A stretch of 64,000 bases of DNA, taken from Lachnospiraceae bacterium. Its GTDB lineage: Bacteria > Bacillota > Clostridia > Lachnospirales > Lachnospiraceae. The notes beneath the pieces are model-generated. The model was given only the letters and a program-made list of their open reading frames with translations, was not told the DNA's origin and searched no databases. A program made the translations under genes and the position numbers. The stretch lies in contig JAHZFJ010000001.1 of NCBI GenBank assembly GCA_019421365.1, positions 171,944 to 235,943 of the forward strand. Reading direction: 5' to 3'. The number at the start of each line of letters is the position of its first letter. Positions within the stretch are counted from its first letter, which is position 1. This document shows, one piece after another, positions 1 to 9,990 of this stretch.

Positions 1-24
1 TGAGTCTGGGAAGGAGAATGGACG

Positions 25-603
25 ATGGCACGACAACAAATAAGAAAAAATCCAAACGTGCAATATAAGGACTATCAAAGAGAAAATTACGTTGATGGAA
101 CCACTGCAAGAAAATTGCAAGCTGTCCCAGATTACGCAGATAATAGTGATTACGATTATGATTATTATGATGATTACGATTATGCGGAAGAAAAGAGAAG
201 AAGAGAGCAGACATATCAAGAGAGAAAACGTAGAGAAAGAGCTGCGAAACGAAGAAGAGAAAAGACAAGGACAATGGATGGAATATCGCTTATTATGCTT
301 GTAGCAGCGGTGGCAGTTACGTTTTATGTATGTCTTCAATATATTAGTGTACAAACAGATATAACGGCACTAAGTAAAAGCATAGCAGTAAAAGAGAGTC
401 AAGTGGTATCTATGAAGAAGGATAATAATGCTGCTTTAGAAGAAATTTCAAGAACATTTGATTTGAGTTATGTTTACAAGATTGCTACGAAAGAACTAGG
501 AATGGTGTTTCCTGACGAAGATCAAGTAATTAAATATGATAGTAGTAAAAGTGATTATGTAAAACAGTTCGAAGAAATTCCAAGTGAAGAAGATGCTAAG
601 TAG
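25..603 (+). CDS. FtsL-like septum/divisome protein
   Basis: This is a 192-residue bitopic protein in the position where dcw clusters carry ftsL. The cytoplasmic N-terminus has a Tyr/Asp-rich patch (about residues 36-53) and then a very basic Lys/Arg segment (57-82). One membrane helix follows at about 86-108, and then a short coiled-coil-like extracytoplasmic region, as in FtsL/DivIC. AAGGAG at 11-16 lies 8 nt before the ATG and supports this start. The next gene, a class B PBP, begins 9 nt after the stop, so the two are surely co-transcribed. FtsL proteins are poorly conserved, so the name rests on topology and position. In B. subtilis, FtsL partners DivIC, DivIB and PBP2B at the septum. 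The TGA at 1-3 could be the stop of an upstream gene, which cannot be verified here. Confidence 0.75.
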   Translation: MARQQIRKNPNVQYKDYQRENYVDGTTARKLQAVPDYADNSDYDYDYYDDYDYAEEKRRREQTYQERKRRERAAKRRREKTRTMDGISLIMLVAAVAVTFYVCLQYISVQTDITALSKSIAVKESQVVSMKKDNNAALEEISRTFDLSYVYKIATKELGMVFPDEDQVIKYDSSKSDYVKQFEEIPSEEDAK

Positions 604-612
604 GTGACGTTT

Positions 613-2736
613 ATGAATAGAAGAGATCGAAATACAGAGAGAAAAGTAAAAAAATTTACACACCAAATGCAAGCAAAAACATTGCTTGTATTTGGTGTTG
701 TTTTGCTATTGTTGATAGCTTTGATAGCTAGACTAACGTACTTAAGGAATGCAGATGGAGATAGATATTCGAAAAAAGTACTATCGCAACAAACGTATAG
801 TAGCAGCGTAATACCTTACAGACGAGGAGATATTGTTGATCGAAATGGAACAGTACTTGCTACTTCGATAAAAGTATATAATCTTATTCTAGACCCTAAG
901 ACAATTCTTGAAACTAAGACGGTGGATGGAGAGAAAACAACTCCTTACCGTGAACCAACGCTTCAAGCTTTAACTACATATTTTGATGTAGAATATGATG
1001 AATTAAATCAAATTCTAATTGATAAGCCGACAAATCAATATACAGTTTTACTTAAACAATTAGAATATGATGAAATTAAAGATTTTAAAGAAGCTATGGC
1101 AGAAGATGATAGTAAGATACAAGGAGTTTGGTTCGAAGAAGAATATAAGAGAATCTACCCTTACAATTCCACTGCAAGTGATATTATTGGATTCACTTCT
1201 TCGGGAAATGTGGGTAACTGGGGACTTGAACAAACTTATAATTCATATCTGAATGGAACGAATGGAAGAGAATATGGATATTTTGATTCAGAATTAAATC
1301 TTGAAAGAAACGTGAAACCTGCTGTAGATGGTAACACCGTAGTATCAACAATTGATCTTAATATTCAACAAATAGTAGAGAAACATATTAATAAGTTCAT
1401 GGAGGAAATCGGTGCTAAGAATACAGCAGTAATGGTAATGGATCCTAATACTGGTGAGGTTATCGCTATGGCATCTGATAAACAATATGATCTGAATAAT
1501 CCATATGACTTAACGGGTTATTATACTGATAGCGAAATTAAAAAGATGACTGAAGAAGAACGTCTAGATGCTTTATATGGTATATGGAAAAATTTTGCGA
1601 TTTCAGAGAACTATGAGCCAGGATCTACATTCAAACCTTTTGTTATGGCCGCTGCACTTGATGAAAATATTGTATCAGATGGGGACCATTATTACTGCGA
1701 TGGTGGAGAAGTAGTAGTGGAAGGTACGAAGAAAATCCGTTGTGTTAATCGTAATGGTCACGGAGATCTTACAATCGAACAGGTTATTATGGAATCTTGT
1801 AATGACGGTATGATGCAGATTGTAGCTAAGATGGGCCGCTCACTAATGTCAAAATATCAATTTAATTATGGATTTGGAAGAAAAACTGGAATTGATTTAC
1901 CAGGTGAAGAAAAAGGTCAAGTATTTACAGAGGATCAGTTGAATCCTCTAGAGCTTGCAACTACTTCTTTCGGTCAAGGTCTTACGGTTACTATGGTACA
2001 GATGGCTTCTTGCTTAAGTGCAACAATCAACGGTGGATATTATTATACACCACATCTAGTGAATAAGATTAAGGATGCTGATGGTGCCATTGTGGAGAAT
2101 AAAGAAGCAGTAGTATCAAAGCAAGTTATTAGTACTAATACTAGTGATTTGCTAAGACGATATCTATATAGCACAGTTGAAGCAGGAACTGCTAAGACTG
2201 CTGGTGTAGAAGGATATCAAATAGGTGGTAAAACAGGTACAGCTGAGAAACATACGGATGATGAAGGCGCTTATCTTGTGTCTTTTATCGGATATGTACC
2301 TTATGATAATCCTCAATATGTTATCTATACAATTGTTGATGAAGTTAATGATACAAATCAAGCACAAAGTCGTTATGCACAGCAGTTATCACATGATATC
2401 TTGGAAGAGATTCTTCCGTTCTTAGGAATAGTAAAATCAAGTGATGATACTACTTCGGATGATAAAGATAAGGCGGATAAGAAAGATGACGCTACTAATT
2501 CTTCTCAAACGAATGATGCAAGCACGAATGCTACTGATTCAGATGTAGGCAGTACTAATTCAACTGATGAAACTACAGGCGATGATCAAAAAACAGATTC
2601 TAGAAAGTCTGAGGAAGACGATACTGAAAATTATGATTTCTTTGATGACGATGTAGACGGTCAGATTAAGAATGAGTTGGATTCTAACAAGAGTGAAGAT
2701 GTAGAGGAAGAACCTGCCACAGAAGGTGTAGAATAA
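613..2736 (+). CDS. Class B penicillin-binding protein, PBP2B/FtsI type (septal transpeptidase)
   Basis: This D,D-transpeptidase cross-links septal peptidoglycan. It has an N-terminal membrane anchor (about residues 22-45), a PBP dimer domain, and a transpeptidase domain with all three motifs: STFK (Ser338, Lys341), SCN (Ser395-Asn397) and KTGT (540-543). There is no PASTA domain. Instead the last roughly 100 residues are an Asp/Ser/Thr/Glu-rich, low-complexity tail. I chose the ATG at 613 because AGGTGA (602-607), overlapping the upstream stop codon, is well spaced for it; an in-frame GTG at 604 would add three residues. Lying directly after the ftsL-like gene, it is most likely the vegetative division PBP, and the next PBP gene is the SpoVD type. 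A strong terminator follows. Confidence 0.88.
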   Translation: MNRRDRNTERKVKKFTHQMQAKTLLVFGVVLLLLIALIARLTYLRNADGDRYSKKVLSQQTYSSSVIPYRRGDIVDRNGTVLATSIKVYNLILDPKTILETKTVDGEKTTPYREPTLQALTTYFDVEYDELNQILIDKPTNQYTVLLKQLEYDEIKDFKEAMAEDDSKIQGVWFEEEYKRIYPYNSTASDIIGFTSSGNVGNWGLEQTYNSYLNGTNGREYGYFDSELNLERNVKPAVDGNTVVSTIDLNIQQIVEKHINKFMEEIGAKNTAVMVMDPNTGEVIAMASDKQYDLNNPYDLTGYYTDSEIKKMTEEERLDALYGIWKNFAISENYEPGSTFKPFVMAAALDENIVSDGDHYYCDGGEVVVEGTKKIRCVNRNGHGDLTIEQVIMESCNDGMMQIVAKMGRSLMSKYQFNYGFGRKTGIDLPGEEKGQVFTEDQLNPLELATTSFGQGLTVTMVQMASCLSATINGGYYYTPHLVNKIKDADGAIVENKEAVVSKQVISTNTSDLLRRYLYSTVEAGTAKTAGVEGYQIGGKTGTAEKHTDDEGAYLVSFIGYVPYDNPQYVIYTIVDEVNDTNQAQSRYAQQLSHDILEEILPFLGIVKSSDDTTSDDKDKADKKDDATNSSQTNDASTNATDSDVGSTNSTDETTGDDQKTDSRKSEEDDTENYDFFDDDVDGQIKNELDSNKSEDVEEEPATEGVE

Positions 2737-2742
2737 TGGCCT

Positions 2743-2785
2743 AGGTCGACAGTGTTCGAAGTAACACTGTCGACCTGTCTTTTTT
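2743..2785 (+). terminator. Rho-independent terminator after the first PBP gene
   Basis: A perfect 14-bp stem (2743-2756 with 2763-2776) and a 6-nt loop are followed by a T-rich run. It separates the ftsL-pbp pair from the spoVD gene and implies a new promoter for the latter. Confidence 0.9.
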
Positions 2786-2828
2786 GCTTTAATAATGGTT
2801 ATGTATTTTAATCAAAAATCTCGTGCAA

Positions 2829-2858
2829 AGGCTTATCTTTTATATAAAATGTAAGCTT
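2829..2858 (+). other. Stem-loop in the spoVD 5' region
   Basis: The arms 2829-2842 and 2845-2858 pair with one mismatch and two G-U pairs across a tight AT-rich turn. The element lies between the upstream terminator and the spoVD ribosome-binding site. Its role is unknown; it may be an mRNA leader structure. I see only a weak promoter candidate (TTGCTT at 2784 with TTTAAT 17 nt downstream). Confidence 0.4.
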
Positions 2859-2916
2859 AGGAATAACCCAAAGTTATTAGTAATACAATGAATTAATAAC
2901 ATAGCGAGGTTTTTTA

Positions 2917-4860
2917 ATGGCTACAAATCGTACTTATAATCGTAGGAACATTTTTATAGTATTCACTATTGTCCTACTTATTGCCCTTGTTCTTGTCGGT
3001 AGACTTGCGTATATAATGATATATCGAGCAGATTACTATGGTGTGAGGGCACAACAATTACACGAAAGAGAAAGACCAATTAAGGCGGAGAGAGGCACCA
3101 TCTATGATAGAAACGGAATTGAGATTGCGTCTAATAAACCAGTTTGTACAATATCCGTTATTCATAGCCAAATCAAAGACCCTGAGACGGTAATAAAACT
3201 ATTATCAGAAACACTCGGTATGAGTGAAGACAAGGTAAGAAAACGCGTAGAAAAAGTTTCTTCCATAGAAAGGATAAAGGCTAACGTTGATAAAGAGACA
3301 GCAGATATAATCAGAAATTACGACTTAGATGGTGTTATGGTTGATGAAGATTACAAGCGGTATTATCCTTATGGATCTCTTGCTTCTAAGGTAATTGGTT
3401 TCACAGGTAGTGATAACCAAGGTATCATAGGTTTAGAAGTAGAATATGACGAATATCTACAAGGAATTGATGGCACTATCTTAACATTGACAACAGCTCA
3501 AGGTCTTGAGATTGAGAATGCAGCTGAAGACCGTATAGAACCAATCGAAGGCAATAGTCTGACGTTAAGTTTAGATGTGAACATACAGCAATATTGCGAA
3601 CAGGCTGCTAAAAAGGTTATGGAGGAGAAGCAAGCAAAGAGCGTTAAGATGATTTTAATGAATCCTCAGAATGGTGAGATCTATGCTATGGTTAACTATC
3701 CGGAGTTTGATCTGAATTCGCCATATACATTAAATAATCTAGATGAATCCCAAACGGCAACTTTAACAGACAAAGAGAAGAATGATTTATTGAATGAGAT
3801 GTGGAGAAACGCAAGTATTAGTGATACCTATGAACCGGGTTCTACATTTAAAATGGTTACAGCAACAGCGGCTTTAGAAGAAGGTGTTGTTAATCTTACT
3901 GATAATTTCTATTGTCCAGGTTATAAGATTGTGGAGGACCGTAAGATTCGTTGCCATAAGGCAGGAGGTCATGGTGCAGAAACATTCGTAGATGGATTCA
4001 AGAATTCATGTAACCCTGTTTTTATGGAGATAGGTGCAAGGGTAGGAGCTACGAATCTGTATAAATATTTTAAAAATCTTGGATTGTTTAGTCGAACAAA
4101 TATTGATGTACCAGGTGAAGCGAATTCTATTATGCATAAAGTAGAGGATGTAGGACCAGTAGAATTGGCAACAATGTCATTTGGTCAAACGTTTCAGATT
4201 ACACCTTTACAGTTATTAAGAGCAGCCAGTTCAATTATAAACGGTGGTACATTAATAACGCCACATTTTGGCGTATCAATTACAAATCCAGAGACAGGTA
4301 ATGTGCAGACTCTTAAATATGAAGAAAGTGATGGTGCTATATCTAAAGCCACATCAGATACGATGAAGGAGTTACTTGAAGCAGTAGTTTCAGACGGAAG
4401 TGGTAAACGTGCTTATTTACCAGGTTTTAGAATTGGTGGTAAGACAGCTACATCTGAGAAACTTCCAAGAGGTACTGGCAAATACATCTCCTCATTTATT
4501 GGATTTGCACCAGCAGATAATCCTCAGGTTATCGCGATTGTTTTAATTGATGAGCCTGTAGGAATTTACTATGGTGGTACTATAGCAGCCCCTGTTATAT
4601 CGGGTGTATTTGACAATGTATTACCATATCTAGGTGTGGAAGAAAACTATTCAGAACAAGAAATTGAAGAGTATGGTATTGGAAGTTTTACAGTGCCAGA
4701 TTTTCTAGGTAAATCAAAAGAAGAAGCCGATGAATTGATTAAAGTGTATGAATTCGGTGAAATATACTATATAGGTGAAGGGGATACAGTAGCAGAACAA
4801 TTCCCGTTATCAGGTGAGACTGTTGACAAAAATAGTGACTTGATTCTATATCTTGATTAG
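2917..4860 (+). CDS. spoVD: SpoVD-type class B penicillin-binding protein with PASTA domain
   Basis: This 647-residue transpeptidase has an N-terminal membrane helix (about 13-35), a PBP dimer domain, a transpeptidase domain and one C-terminal PASTA domain (about 590-647). Motifs are STFK (Ser309, Lys312) and SCN (Ser364-Asn366). The third motif reads KTAT (509-512) instead of the canonical KTGT. A PASTA domain next to a SEDS gene is typical of SpoVD, the PBP that works with SpoVE in spore cortex synthesis. GAGGT at 2906-2910 precedes the ATG by 6 nt. It lies 77 nt upstream of mraY and probably heads the mraY-murD-ftsW unit. A second vegetative role cannot be excluded. Confidence 0.85.
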   Translation: MATNRTYNRRNIFIVFTIVLLIALVLVGRLAYIMIYRADYYGVRAQQLHERERPIKAERGTIYDRNGIEIASNKPVCTISVIHSQIKDPETVIKLLSETLGMSEDKVRKRVEKVSSIERIKANVDKETADIIRNYDLDGVMVDEDYKRYYPYGSLASKVIGFTGSDNQGIIGLEVEYDEYLQGIDGTILTLTTAQGLEIENAAEDRIEPIEGNSLTLSLDVNIQQYCEQAAKKVMEEKQAKSVKMILMNPQNGEIYAMVNYPEFDLNSPYTLNNLDESQTATLTDKEKNDLLNEMWRNASISDTYEPGSTFKMVTATAALEEGVVNLTDNFYCPGYKIVEDRKIRCHKAGGHGAETFVDGFKNSCNPVFMEIGARVGATNLYKYFKNLGLFSRTNIDVPGEANSIMHKVEDVGPVELATMSFGQTFQITPLQLLRAASSIINGGTLITPHFGVSITNPETGNVQTLKYEESDGAISKATSDTMKELLEAVVSDGSGKRAYLPGFRIGGKTATSEKLPRGTGKYISSFIGFAPADNPQVIAIVLIDEPVGIYYGGTIAAPVISGVFDNVLPYLGVEENYSEQEIEEYGIGSFTVPDFLGKSKEEADELIKVYEFGEIYYIGEGDTVAEQFPLSGETVDKNSDLILYLD

Positions 4861-4937
4861 ATTATAATTAAAAGTTAGGCGGGTTTGCTGACATTTATAT
4901 AAACGCAAAATACGTATGAAAATATGAGGTGAATGAC

Positions 4938-5906
4938 ATGAATTTTAAATTAGTATTACCAGTGTTGATATCGTTTGCATTGACGATAATATTGTGTCCG
5001 ATTGTAATTCCATTTTTAAAGAGACTTAAATTTGGACAGTATATTCGCGGTGAAGGACCACAATCACATCAGAAGAAATCAGGTACTCCTACTATGGGAG
5101 GAATTGTTATATTGGTAAGTGTAGTAGTTACTTGCTTGTTCTATATTAAAGATTATCCTAACATTGCTCCAATTCTTTTTGTAACTTTAGGATTTGGATT
5201 AATTGGTTTCTTAGATGACTACATTAAAATAGTTATGAAACGTAATCTTGGTTTACGTGCATGGCAAAAGATGCTAGGTCAACTTATAGTAACAGCAGTA
5301 TTCGGTTACTACTTGATGAATTATACAGATGTTGGTACTGCAATACTAATTCCGTTTACGGGTGGGAAGTTAGTTGATATATCTTGGTTATATATTCCAA
5401 TGTTCTTTATTGTAATGTTAGGTACTGTAAATGGATCTAACTTTACAGATGGTCTTGATGGTTTAGAATCAAGTGTAACAGTACTTATTGCAACATTCTT
5501 TTCTGTAGTGGCAATTATTGCGCCTATCGGTTCAAACAGCGGAATTGCTCCAATTACCTTAGCAGTAGCTGGAAGTTTATTAGGTTTCTTGATTTACAAT
5601 GTATATCCTGCAAGAGTATTCATGGGAGATACCGGTTCACTAGCGTTAGGTGGTTTCGTTGCCGCTACAGCATGTGTATTAAGAATGCCATTATTCATTA
5701 TCCTTGTGGCATTAATTTATTTGGTAGAAATATTATCAGTTATGATTCAAGTAACATATTTTAAACTAACAGGTGGAAAGAGAATCTTTAAGATGGCACC
5801 TATTCACCATCACTTTGAATTATGTGGTTGGTCAGAAACAAGAGTTGTAGCTGTTTTCTCTATCATTACAGCAGTACTTTGTATTATTGCTTTTGCTGCT
5901 ATGTAA
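4938..5906 (+). CDS. mraY: Phospho-N-acetylmuramoyl-pentapeptide transferase
   Basis: MraY transfers phospho-MurNAc-pentapeptide from the UDP-linked precursor to undecaprenyl phosphate, making lipid I at the inner membrane face. The protein has about 322 residues and about ten hydrophobic segments. It carries the family's Asp-rich motifs: FLDDYIK near residue 95, the loop NFTDGLDGL, and the FMGDTGSLALGG and HHHFE segments near the C-terminus. The ATG at 4938 is preferred over an in-frame GTG at 4929 because TGAGGTGA (4925-4932) is correctly spaced for it. It sits between spoVD and murD in a conventional dcw order. Confidence 0.96.
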   Translation: MNFKLVLPVLISFALTIILCPIVIPFLKRLKFGQYIRGEGPQSHQKKSGTPTMGGIVILVSVVVTCLFYIKDYPNIAPILFVTLGFGLIGFLDDYIKIVMKRNLGLRAWQKMLGQLIVTAVFGYYLMNYTDVGTAILIPFTGGKLVDISWLYIPMFFIVMLGTVNGSNFTDGLDGLESSVTVLIATFFSVVAIIAPIGSNSGIAPITLAVAGSLLGFLIYNVYPARVFMGDTGSLALGGFVAATACVLRMPLFIILVALIYLVEILSVMIQVTYFKLTGGKRIFKMAPIHHHFELCGWSETRVVAVFSIITAVLCIIAFAAM

Positions 5907-6026
5907 GAGAATTATTGTATATAGAGGGAATGGTTGGAAGAATATTTAATATTAAGAAAGGTGTCATGCACTGCTCACTTTCAACCTTATAATATGAGCA
6001 GTATCACAAGTATACTTGCGAGAAGC

Positions 6027-7400
6027 ATGGATATAAGTATGGAATTAGAGAATAAAGTTGTATTAGTAGTTGGAACTGGGATTAGCGGTATTGCTGCGAC
6101 TGACCTTTTGCAGAAAGCTAAGGCTAATATTATTTTGTTTGACTCGAATGTAGAGTTAGATGTTGAAGAAGTAAGTAGACGTATTGGAAATGTTGAGCGA
6201 GTGAACATTGTTACAGGTGAGTTGACAGAGGAGATTATCGCAACACTAGATCTGATGATCATAAGTCCTGGTGTTCCTACTGATTTACCTTTTGTTAACA
6301 AGATAAGGGATATAGGTGTTCCTATTTGGGGTGAAATCGAATTGGCCTATCAGTTCGAGAAAGGTCGTGTAGCTGCAATAACTGGTACCAATGGTAAAAC
6401 TACAACGACAGCACTTACTGGCGCTATTATGAAGACATATTATGAGAATGTTTTTGTTGTTGGTAATATAGGTATACCATATACGAACGTTGTGGCTCAG
6501 ACAACAAAAGATTCTGTTACTGTAGCTGAGATGAGTAGTTTTCAATTAGAGACTATTCAGAAGTTCAGACCAGCAGTTAGCGCTATACTTAATATCACTC
6601 CAGATCATCTTAATCGTCATCATACAATGGAGAACTACATCGAAGCCAAAGTTAACATAACAAAGAATCAAACACCATATGATACTTGTGTACTTAATTA
6701 TGAAGATAAGATACTTAGAGAATTAGGCAATAAAGTTAATGTAAAAGTAATTTACTTCAGTTCTGCTAGAGAGCTAGAAGAAGGTATCTATCTAAAAGGT
6801 GAAGATATCTATAGTCGTTTCGATGGTACAGAAACAAAAATCTGTAATGTTCATGAGCTCAAAGTAATTGGAAAGCATAGTTACGAAAATGTAATGGCAG
6901 GTATAGCAATTGCAATTTCAATGGATGTTCCTATGGAATATATTAAGAAAGCAATCTGTTCTTTTGAAGCTGTTGAGCATAGAATTGAATATGTTGCAAC
7001 AAAAAGAGGTGTTAAGTACTATAACGACTCGAAAGGAACAAATCCAGATGCTGCAATTAAAGGCATACAATCTATGTCAACGCCAACAATGTTAATTGGT
7101 GGTGGTTATGATAAGAATTCTGATTATACAGAATGGATACAGTCCTTTGATGGTAAGGTTAAGAAATTAGTGTTAATAGGTCAAACAAAAGAGAAGATTG
7201 CAGACACAGCTAAGAAATGTGGATTTACTGATTATGTTTTTGCCGATTCTTTAGAAGAAGCTTTTGCAATTTGTACAAATGAAGCTAAGTCAGGTGAAGC
7301 TGTTTTGTTATCTCCGGCTTGTGCTAGTTGGGGAATGTTTGAAAATTATGAACAAAGAGGAACAATTTTCAAAGAATTGGTTCATAATATAGAAGAGTAG
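6027..7400 (+). CDS. murD: UDP-N-acetylmuramoylalanine--D-glutamate ligase
   Basis: MurD is the cytoplasmic ATP-dependent ligase that adds D-Glu to UDP-MurNAc-L-Ala. An N-terminal Rossmann-like UDP-binding region is followed by the ATP loop GTNGKTTTT (residues 120-128 from this start) and the C-terminal YNDSKGTNPDA segment typical of Mur ligases. The start is uncertain. An ATG at 6027 gives 457 residues, close to the family length, and an ATG at 6039 is also possible; both have poor ribosome-binding sites. A TTG at 5934 has a better-spaced GAGGG but would add about 31 residues unlike MurD N-termini. It lies between mraY and ftsW. Confidence 0.93.
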   Translation: MDISMELENKVVLVVGTGISGIAATDLLQKAKANIILFDSNVELDVEEVSRRIGNVERVNIVTGELTEEIIATLDLMIISPGVPTDLPFVNKIRDIGVPIWGEIELAYQFEKGRVAAITGTNGKTTTTALTGAIMKTYYENVFVVGNIGIPYTNVVAQTTKDSVTVAEMSSFQLETIQKFRPAVSAILNITPDHLNRHHTMENYIEAKVNITKNQTPYDTCVLNYEDKILRELGNKVNVKVIYFSSARELEEGIYLKGEDIYSRFDGTETKICNVHELKVIGKHSYENVMAGIAIAISMDVPMEYIKKAICSFEAVEHRIEYVATKRGVKYYNDSKGTNPDAAIKGIQSMSTPTMLIGGGYDKNSDYTEWIQSFDGKVKKLVLIGQTKEKIADTAKKCGFTDYVFADSLEEAFAICTNEAKSGEAVLLSPACASWGMFENYEQRGTIFKELVHNIEE

Positions 7401-7455
7401 TTTTGCTTATTCCTTTTCTGGGAAAAACTCAAAACGAGAAAGGCAGGGATAGAAA

Positions 7456-8598
7456 GTGGCAAGAAGTGAAAGTAGGATGGCACAAAAGCAAAAAAGATAT
7501 AGTTACTACGACTATAGTTTACTATTTCTAACCTTATTTCTTGTTTGTTTTGGGCTTGTAATGATATACAGTACGAGCTCCTTTAATGCACAAAGAATGT
7601 TCGGAGATTCTACTCACTTTGTTAAACAACAAGGTATAGCAGTGGTACTAGGAATTATAGCCATGTTGGTGATTTCAAAAATTGACTACAGAATATTCCT
7701 TAAAAAGGTACCTATATTGAAGATACGATTAGTAACTTTAATATACATAGGTGCAGTATCTTTACAAATTGCAGTACTTATATTCGGTAGAGAAGTTAAA
7801 GGTGCAAAGAGATGGATTGACCTTGGATTCATATCCTTTCAACCGTCTGACTTATCTAAAGTAGCTACAGTTTTATTTGTGGCATATGTGGTTAACCTAG
7901 CACCAAGAAGGCTAGATAAAATCACAGGATTCTTTCGAATCGCTGTTTATATGGCGCCTTTGTTAGGGTTGATCGCGAAAGAAAATTTAAGTACAGCGAT
8001 TGTTATAGCCGGTATTTTGGTGTCTATTTGTTTTGTTGCCAGTAGAAAGAAATTATACTTTATTATTGTTGGTATAATGTGTGTTGCTGTAGGTTCTCTT
8101 TATGTATTTGGTGTTGGCTATCGTAGTGAGCGTGTTGATGTCTGGAGAAATGTTGAGTCACATCCCAAAGGTTATCAGATTCTCCAGGGATTATTTGCTA
8201 TCGCATCAGGTGGACTCTTTGGAACAGGTCTTGGCCAAAGTATGCAAAAACTTGGATTTATTCCAGAAGCGCATAACGATATGATTTTTACGATTATATG
8301 TGAAGAATTAGGCTTGTTTGGTGCAGTTGCTGTTATATTATTGTTTGTCTTATTGCTATGGAGATTGTTTATTATATCAATTAATGCCCCAGATTTGTTT
8401 GGTGGGTTAATTTGCGTTGGTATTTTAGCTCATATTGCGATTCAAGTTATCTTAAACATAGCAGTAGTAACGAACTCAATACCTTCCACAGGTATTCCAC
8501 TACCTTTCATCAGTTATGGTGGTACCTCGGTTTCGGTTTTATTGGCTGAAATTGGTATTGCTTTAAGTGTTTCTAATCAAATTAGAACGGAAAGGTAA
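7456..8598 (+). CDS. SEDS peptidoglycan polymerase, FtsW/SpoVE family
   Basis: This polytopic protein (380 residues, about ten membrane helices) polymerises lipid II glycan strands with a partner class B PBP. SEDS signatures include the GAKRW segment, the large periplasmic loop with the EAHNDMIF segment, and the C-terminal GIPLPFISYGG motif. The start is a GTG with an AG-rich region upstream; an in-frame ATG at 7477 is an alternative. Two PBPs precede it, so it may be the FtsW partner of the first, the SpoVE partner of SpoVD, or both. Sequence alone does not separate FtsW from SpoVE. murG, which often follows ftsW, is absent here. Confidence 0.9.
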   Translation: MARSESRMAQKQKRYSYYDYSLLFLTLFLVCFGLVMIYSTSSFNAQRMFGDSTHFVKQQGIAVVLGIIAMLVISKIDYRIFLKKVPILKIRLVTLIYIGAVSLQIAVLIFGREVKGAKRWIDLGFISFQPSDLSKVATVLFVAYVVNLAPRRLDKITGFFRIAVYMAPLLGLIAKENLSTAIVIAGILVSICFVASRKKLYFIIVGIMCVAVGSLYVFGVGYRSERVDVWRNVESHPKGYQILQGLFAIASGGLFGTGLGQSMQKLGFIPEAHNDMIFTIICEELGLFGAVAVILLFVLLLWRLFIISINAPDLFGGLICVGILAHIAIQVILNIAVVTNSIPSTGIPLPFISYGGTSVSVLLAEIGIALSVSNQIRTER

Positions 8599-8712
8599 GA
8601 ATTATATCTTTTGTTAACGAGAGATGTAGTTTCAGAATGTTTTTAATTTAGCACACATATTTTGAGAATTCATATAATATATTATATTTATGGACTGTTA
8701 GGGGTGTGCGCT

Positions 8713-9975
8713 GTGACTTATATTCAGGTTACTGGGGGCAAAAAGCTTCACGGTGATATTGAAGTTCAAGGGTCAAAGAATGCGGTACTTCCTATTTTAG
8801 CTGCCAGTGTTTTGCATAATGGTGTTACGACAATTCATCATTGTCCAGATATAAGTGATGTACAATGTATGATTCGTATATTAGATAGTATAGGCTGTAA
8901 GATTAAGAAAGAAGGGGCTACTATAATAGTAGACGCCACGCAGCTTAACAATTATCGAATACCAGATGAATATGTAGCAAGAATGAGATCTTCGATTATA
9001 TTACTTGGTCCCTTGTTAGGAAGACAGCATTTTGTTACTATTTCATACCCAGGTGGCTGCACAATAGGTGCTAGACCGATCGATTTACATGTTAAAGGAC
9101 TAAAACGTTTGAGTACCGAAGTTATAGAGGCAAACGATCTACTTACATGTATGACCACAAAGTTGCTAGGAAATGAGATTGATTTAGATTTTCCTAGTGT
9201 AGGTGCTACTGAGAATATCTTACTAGCCGCTGTACTAGCGGAAGGCACAACAATTATTAAAAATGCAGCAAAAGAACCTGAGATTGAAGAATTATGTGAA
9301 TTCTTGATATGTATGGGAGCTAAGGTTGATGGTATCGGAACCGGTACGATTGTAGTTCACGGTGTGACTTCATTACATGATTGCGAATACACAGTGAAAG
9401 CGGATCGAATTGTTACGGGGACGTATATGGCTGCAGTAGCAGCTACAGGAGGGAAAATAACCTTACGTGGAGCGGTAAAAGAGCATTTAGAGGAGGTAAT
9501 TGGGGTAGTTAATAGAATGGGCTGTGTTACGCAAACTAGCTCAGAGGGGATTACAGTTATACAAAAATCTAGACCAGACGCATATGATTTGTTGAGAACA
9601 AAACCATATCCAGGTTTTCCGACAGATTTGCAGTCGCCAGTTATGGCAGCTTTAACAATAGCAAAAGGAAATAGTATACTTATCGAGAATATATTTGAAG
9701 CAAGATACAAGGTTGTTAAAGAACTTGTAAAAATGGGTGCAAGTATAGAGATTGATGGTAAAATTGCAATAATTAGAGGTGTTAAGTCTTTGCATGGAAC
9801 TTCCGTTAAAGCATATGAATTACGTGGAGGGGCAGCGCTTGTTATTGCAGGTATGATAGCGAGGGATACAACGGAAATTCATTCGATTGAATATATATTA
9901 AGAGGTTATGAAGATATCTGTAGAGATTTACAGATGCTTGGAGCTAATGTGAATTATATGGAAGAAAATATGTAA
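8713..9975 (+). CDS. murA: UDP-N-acetylglucosamine 1-carboxyvinyltransferase
   Basis: MurA performs the first committed step of peptidoglycan synthesis, moving enolpyruvate from PEP to UDP-GlcNAc in the cytoplasm. The product has about 420 residues, the family length, and the N-terminal QGSKNAVLPI motif. The catalytic, fosfomycin-reactive cysteine is Cys116 in PGGCTIGARP. I chose GTG 8713 because AGGGGTG (8699-8705) lies 7 nt upstream and the protein then begins at the conserved domain; longer in-frame starts add an AT-rich unrelated stretch. It sits between ftsW and ftsQ. An imperfect hairpin follows the gene. Confidence 0.95.
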   Translation: MTYIQVTGGKKLHGDIEVQGSKNAVLPILAASVLHNGVTTIHHCPDISDVQCMIRILDSIGCKIKKEGATIIVDATQLNNYRIPDEYVARMRSSIILLGPLLGRQHFVTISYPGGCTIGARPIDLHVKGLKRLSTEVIEANDLLTCMTTKLLGNEIDLDFPSVGATENILLAAVLAEGTTIIKNAAKEPEIEELCEFLICMGAKVDGIGTGTIVVHGVTSLHDCEYTVKADRIVTGTYMAAVAATGGKITLRGAVKEHLEEVIGVVNRMGCVTQTSSEGITVIQKSRPDAYDLLRTKPYPGFPTDLQSPVMAALTIAKGNSILIENIFEARYKVVKELVKMGASIEIDGKIAIIRGVKSLHGTSVKAYELRGGAALVIAGMIARDTTEIHSIEYILRGYEDICRDLQMLGANVNYMEENM

Positions 9976-9990
9976 AGTATGTAATAACTA

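Noticed and set aside
5966..5992. Eight-codon ATG frame upstream of murD
   Set aside because: The spacing to the AAAGGTG string is too short and there is no sign of conservation or attenuator structure.
5934..6026. N-terminal extension of MurD from TTG 5934
   Set aside because: It would add about 31 residues unlike MurD N-termini, although its ribosome-binding site is better; kept only as an alternative.
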